From NCBI GenBank assembly GCA_001887945.1, contig LDOQ01000320.1:62001-126000 (forward strand): a stretch of 64,000 nt of DNA. The letters are read 5' to 3'. Positions 60,615 to 64,000 of this stretch are shown here, one piece after another (position 1 is the stretch's first letter; each line of letters starts with the position of its first letter). Under the pieces are notes generated by a model. The model ran no database searches. It saw only the letters and a list, made by a program, of their open reading frames with translations, and was not told where the DNA came from. A program made the position numbers and the translations under genes. The stretch comes from Spraguea lophii. Its lineage: Eukaryota; Microsporidia; Spragueidae.

Positions 60615-61501
60615 TACTCCTATTATTATTTTCTTTTTTATAATGTTACTGTCAAAAATAGAAAATAGAAAAATAACCAATAAAATGTCTTATTTATAAA
60701 ATATAATATTTTTATTAAAGGAGAATAATTTATTTTAAATTGAAATAATTAAGATAACACAATATTGTAAATATAAAAAAATAAAATAAGATTTTAAATA
60801 ATTTTATAAAACCAATTAAACTCTCTGTAAATAAATATTTCAAAAAATGTAAAATATAATAAAATAATATGACAATAAAGATGTATAAGTGTAATACAGA
60901 TGTATATCTTTTAAAGAGACATACCGGGATGAGAACAGAAATTCTTGTTAGAAAATGGAAATAAGGAGAATAGTTGACAATAAAATATTGTTTAACAAAT
61001 AAGAGATATATTTTATCGATCAATATATAAATATTCATTATATAAATAAAATATACCTTTAAATAAAATTAATTCTTTATCTTCTAATATACATAGTTAA
61101 TAAAATACGTTTAATTACAATAAAATTAAAATGATATGATTTTCTTATAAATAATTGAATATAAAATAAATAATATATTTTATAGCGTTATAATTGAATA
61201 TAAAAATATATCTTAATAACAAATGGATAAATAGTGTTATTTTTATTCTGGTAGAAAACAAAAAAATAATTATAAAAAATTTAATCTTAGATATTTATAT
61301 CTGAGAGATAAATAATTATTTAAGATTAAATAATTATTGAATATTACATCTAAATAATATATTTAATTTATAAAATCATAATAATAAATCAGTGAAAGGG
61401 GTTTCCTTCTTCGGATAGGAAAATAAAAAATATTATATCATTTACAAACGCAATAGACCATTACCTATTAAAGAGAGAAAAGATAATTAACGTAACATAT
61501 T
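60615..61501. other. Gene-free region with hydrophobic chance frame
   Basis: About 890 bp. A 102-codon reverse frame (60730-61038) is almost entirely hydrophobic or AT-driven and has no start signal. Near 60920 ATACCGGGATGAGAACAG resembles the right end of the Merlin element at 50851-51800, so a short relic may lie here. Confidence 0.4.
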
Positions 61502-62344
61502 TTATTTTCTCAATTGTTTTGGTATAACCAAATATCCTATACCTACTAACGCTAAAATAAAAACTATCCACAATAACCACGACACACCCTTTCTTTCTGC
61601 TTTTTCTTCTACTGGTTTTATTATCGGTTGTTTTTCAATATTATAAAATCTTACTCCAAAAAGATTAAAATCCGAATTTCCTGCTTTATTAGACGATGAT
61701 ATTCCAACGTAAAAATCTTTTCCCAATCCCGAATTACCAATTTTAAAAATTTCAGTAAATTTTTTCTTCTCTTCCAAACTAACAACCATTTCCCCATTAA
61801 TATTTTCTATTCTCATTTTATTTTTTTTATTAAAAATACTTTCTGAAAGCGCTACAGGACTTTTAAAAATATTCATACCTTCCTGATATTCATCATATTT
61901 AAGATCCGTACCACACGCCACACCAATATACGGCGCTTTACGAACCTTACTTTTTGTAACTATGGCTATCAACACACCAGTAAATTTACCATCCCTTCCA
62001 AAACACTCTCCATTTTTATACGTTTTATCCTTTGTAATCCATATTGCAAACCCATCTCTCATTTTACTATCTTTATTTAATGCAAAAGTAACATCCATTC
62101 TAAAATCATCACTAGTAATAGCTTCTTTACTAACCATACCTGCATTACTAGGAGAAAAACAATGTCCTAATCTTGTATATGTCAATCTATCAGAGTATGT
62201 AACAATAAAATAATCATTATGAAAATTCCAGCGCATATTCCTACCATTATCGTCTACAGCAGGAGAAAATAAACTCTGATTATCTTGCAATCTATATACC
62301 GGGCGGAAGGATTTTGCATAAAATAACAATATAAAGAAAAACAT
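61502..62344 (-). CDS. L-type lectin cargo receptor (ERGIC-53/Emp47-like)
   Basis: A 280-aa type I membrane protein. A short leader (MFFFILLFYAKS) is followed by a legume-like lectin domain (about residues 20-225). Key block: MRDGFAIWITKDKTYKNGECFGRDGKFTGVLIAI (about 93-126), which follows 'DG-A-W-T------G--FG----F-GL-I--D' of the ERGIC-53/VIP36 family. In place of the usual Asp in the last strand there is Val-Thr-Lys, so calcium-dependent sugar binding may be altered. One membrane helix (WLLWIVFILALVGIGYLVI, about 256-274) and a short cytosolic tail KQLRK, without a classic KKxx signal, follow. Probable role: glycoprotein transport from ER to Golgi. CCC lies three bases before the ATG. Confidence 0.85.
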   Translation of the reverse strand: MFFFILLFYAKSFRPVYRLQDNQSLFSPAVDDNGRNMRWNFHNDYFIVTYSDRLTYTRLGHCFSPSNAGMVSKEAITSDDFRMDVTFALNKDSKMRDGFAIWITKDKTYKNGECFGRDGKFTGVLIAIVTKSKVRKAPYIGVACGTDLKYDEYQEGMNIFKSPVALSESIFNKKNKMRIENINGEMVVSLEEKKKFTEIFKIGNSGLGKDFYVGISSSNKAGNSDFNLFGVRFYNIEKQPIIKPVEEKAERKGVSWLLWIVFILALVGIGYLVIPKQLRK

Positions 62345-62347
62345 GAA

Positions 62348-62350
62348 GGG
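62348..62350 (-). promoter_or_regulatory. CCC start-site signal of L-type lectin
   Basis: Gene strand reads CCCTTCATG. Confidence 0.7.
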
Positions 62351-62387
62351 TATATTTTTAATTTAAAATATAAATATTTAATTAGAT

Positions 62388-62444
62388 GTTATTTTTATTT
62401 CTATATGAATTATACAATATTTTTATATTTAAATTCATATAATA
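62388..62444. repeat. 57-bp direct repeat, copy A
   Basis: Identical over all 57 bases to 63944-64000. The unit carries a short inverted pair, TATATGAATT ... AATTCATATA. It lies 37 bp upstream of the lectin start signal. Confidence 0.95.
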
Positions 62445-62509
62445 CATATATCCTTTATCTTTATTTGGGTAAAGGACAACTCGTCTGGAAAAATAAACTT
62501 TTTAATAAT

Positions 62510-63910
62510 TTAATTTTTATTGAAATCCCATTCATATGTATCCACCATTCCTGATAAAAAGTTTTCATTTGTTAGCATAATGTAATTTTCATTTAGAATT
62601 TTTATTTTTTTATCTTTTTTCAATTGAAAATAAGAAACATCTATTTTTCCTCCAAAATATTGATCTAAAGAAAAGCTATTAAGATTTTCCTCTTCTAATA
62701 TCTTTGTTATAAAAAATGCAATGTTGGGATGTATCACAGTCATATTGGCCTTTATGACCCTATGCCATGCCTCAACATTGTTTATTGTTCTTGGAATATT
62801 ATTTTTGGTTCTTTCAAATGTATTCCAGAAACCAATATTATACTTAGGTTCATTGTATTTATCTTCAATTATTTTCCCAACATATGTTGCTTCAAAATAT
62901 TCGAAAAAATCATTTATTTTTTCTATTTTACATATATTTTCCAATATATTTTTAATTTGTAAATAATTTTTCAATACATGTTCTTCCTTTAAAAATGCTA
63001 AAAAAAATAACTTTTTTATTTCTTCATTAAATGTTTTATTATTCTTATATAATGAAGCCAAATCTAGCTGTTGGAGTCTTCTATATAGAGATTGTATTAA
63101 ATGGAAATAACAACCATGATAGTTTGATTGTGTAAATGTCTTTTTAATTGAATTGAATAATCCCAATTCGAAATCTGTTATGATATATTCCGGTTCCAAT
63201 TTTGCAATTTCTTTACATTTATTAAAAACTTTATAATAACTTGACTCACTTTTGTCTTTCATAATGATATAAATATAAGGAACTGCTTTACCAAAAATAT
63301 AACAATGTATTGTTAATATTTGATAATATTTTAATGGTGCTATTTTAAAAGTTCCATCAATAAGTATTATTTTTGGATTTATGATTTTTTGTTTTTTATT
63401 CTCTGACATTAAAATTATAAATCTTTTTTCATCTTCGTAACCACTATCATATCTTAAAAATAAATTGCCTTTAGAATCTTTTTTAAGGCTTTCAGGTATA
63501 TCATCAATTGGTCTTTCCTCGAATCCATATACTTTATTTCTTACTCTTCCTATTTGTTTAACCATGGATGAAAGTTTTGGGAACTCCCGTGGAATTATAC
63601 TATCATTGTTTAAAATTTCATCTGATATGATCGATTTTGGTTGCTCTCTACTTGTAGCTGCCTTTTCTTTAATTGTATTTAATGTTAAAATTCGGTTAAT
63701 TTCTACTGACATATTATGTGTCATATTATGTTCGACCTGATTATTAATAATACCATCATTATCTGTGAAAATGGCACCTTTACATGGTCGGTTTTTACAC
63801 CTCCATCTTGTATTTCCATTTTTTAATGAATCTTCATTGTATAGATTATTGTTATAAATAATCATTTCTTTGCCTCTTTGGCTTTTTGTAGTTTTATAAT
63901 TTTTTTCCAT
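62510..63910 (-). CDS. Mutator-like transposase with FLYWCH zinc finger
   Basis: I place the start at 63910, where CCC touches the ATG. The open frame continues to 63994 but that would cross the terminal repeat. The 466-aa product has an N-terminal FLYWCH-type finger (residues 10-65: IIYNNNLYNE, then RWRCKNRPCKGAIFT, then HNMTH) and a MULE transposase domain. The first Asp is in ILIDGTFKIAPLKYY (about 183-197), the second in YIITDFELGLF (about 243-253), followed by GCYFHLIQSLYRRL with the family's C-x2-H pattern. The frame is uninterrupted, so this copy may be active. Only the edge of its flank is in the window. Confidence 0.9.
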   Translation of the reverse strand: MEKNYKTTKSQRGKEMIIYNNNLYNEDSLKNGNTRWRCKNRPCKGAIFTDNDGIINNQVEHNMTHNMSVEINRILTLNTIKEKAATSREQPKSIISDEILNNDSIIPREFPKLSSMVKQIGRVRNKVYGFEERPIDDIPESLKKDSKGNLFLRYDSGYEDEKRFIILMSENKKQKIINPKIILIDGTFKIAPLKYYQILTIHCYIFGKAVPYIYIIMKDKSESSYYKVFNKCKEIAKLEPEYIITDFELGLFNSIKKTFTQSNYHGCYFHLIQSLYRRLQQLDLASLYKNNKTFNEEIKKLFFLAFLKEEHVLKNYLQIKNILENICKIEKINDFFEYFEATYVGKIIEDKYNEPKYNIGFWNTFERTKNNIPRTINNVEAWHRVIKANMTVIHPNIAFFITKILEEENLNSFSLDQYFGGKIDVSYFQLKKDKKIKILNENYIMLTNENFLSGMVDTYEWDFNKN

Positions 63911-63913
63911 GGG
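63911..63913 (-). promoter_or_regulatory. CCC start-site signal inside the MULE
   Basis: Gene strand reads TTTTTTACCCATGG, seven bases inside the terminal repeat. The element carries the host-type start signal itself. Confidence 0.75.
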
Positions 63914-63943
63914 TAAAAAATCCAGACGAGTTGTCCGCAAGCC

Positions 63944-64000
63944 GTTATTTTTATTTCTATATGAATTATACAATATTTTTATATTTAAATTCATATAATA
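63944..64000. repeat. 57-bp direct repeat, copy B (reaches window end)
   Basis: Identical to 62388-62444. It is cut by the window edge, so the full repeat may be longer. Confidence 0.95.

Larger units (their letters stand above)
62474..63936 (-). mobile_element. Mutator-like element (MULE) with 16-bp inverted ends
   Basis: Perfect 16-bp inverted termini GGACAACTCGTCTGGA at 62474-62489 and, inverted, 63921-63936. It holds one intact transposase gene on the reverse strand and almost nothing else. No 8-11 bp target duplication is visible (TTGGGTAAA against GCAAGCCGT). Flanked on both sides by the 57-bp direct repeat. Confidence 0.82.

Noticed and set aside
60730..61038. 102-codon hydrophobic reverse frame
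   Set aside because: Composition is that of translated AT-rich DNA (Phe/Ile/Leu/Tyr), there is no CCC signal, and it partly overlaps sequence resembling a Merlin end.
63911..63994. N-terminal extension of the MULE transposase
   Set aside because: It would translate through the terminal inverted repeat and the 57-bp repeat. The CCC-marked ATG at 63910 is the natural start.
1..64000. CRISPR arrays, bacterial operons or rRNA genes
   Set aside because: No regularly spaced direct repeats of CRISPR type, no ribosome-binding-site-like organisation and no rRNA core motifs were seen. The gene content is eukaryotic.

Overview
The window looks like nuclear DNA of a microsporidian with an AT-rich, transposon-bearing genome. 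Three observations support this. (1) About fifteen conserved or structured genes carry a CCC run (GGG in one case) within about 15 nt, usually 0-8 nt, upstream of the ATG. This is the known microsporidian start-site signal. (2) The genes are intron-free, eukaryotic and often close together, for example 35 bp between the stop codons at 17229 and 17265. (3) The rest of the coding content is unrecognised secreted proteins of the kind that dominate host-exposed microsporidian gene sets. I see no rRNA or tRNA gene. The species cannot be fixed from the sequence alone.

Layout. 0.3-1.3 kb: an unknown secreted protein. 2.5-18.5 kb: a core-gene block with DPH4-like J-protein, class V-type myosin, a 52-aa membrane peptide, Sec61 gamma, Elongator subunit ELP2, an inserted Merlin-type DNA transposon, an SM protein resembling VPS33, and a coiled-coil protein. 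18.5-37 kb: a mixed island. Four divergent secreted paralogues, which I call the IW/GxDxS family (19.6, 22.0, 29.5 and 32.8 kb), alternate with cyclophilin, three conserved-looking unknowns, dispersed repeats, two Merlin remnants and a decayed integrase. 37-56 kb: a second core-gene block with a multi-pass membrane protein, CCT7, a Sel1-repeat HRD3-like protein, a 2777-aa VPS13, a decayed Merlin element, RTF1, a 34-aa microgene, an eIF4G-like MIF4G protein and a Lys/Asn-rich secreted protein. 57-64 kb: a Tc1/IS630-type element, another secreted unknown, a small secreted peptide, an L-type lectin, and a Mutator-like element that runs close to the window edge.

Functionally, the core genes cover secretion and membrane traffic (Sec61 gamma, SM protein, VPS13, myosin V, L-type lectin, HRD3-like), protein folding (CCT7, cyclophilin), transcription elongation (RTF1) and translation or its tuning (eIF4G, ELP2, DPH4). 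Many core proteins (VPS13, ELP2, myosin, CCT7, HRD3-like) are swollen by Asn/Asp/Ile/Lys-rich low-complexity insertions. The secreted unknowns mostly lack the full CCC signal and lie among transposon debris, which suggests a second compartment with different promoters and faster turnover.

The strongest candidates for something undescribed are: the IW/GxDxS secreted family; a roughly 300-bp dispersed repeat with six copies of graded decay, one strikingly GC-rich; a Mutator-like element whose own start uses the host CCC signal and which is flanked by a perfect 57-bp direct repeat; and a Merlin element with perfect 38-bp termini but three stops in its transposase.
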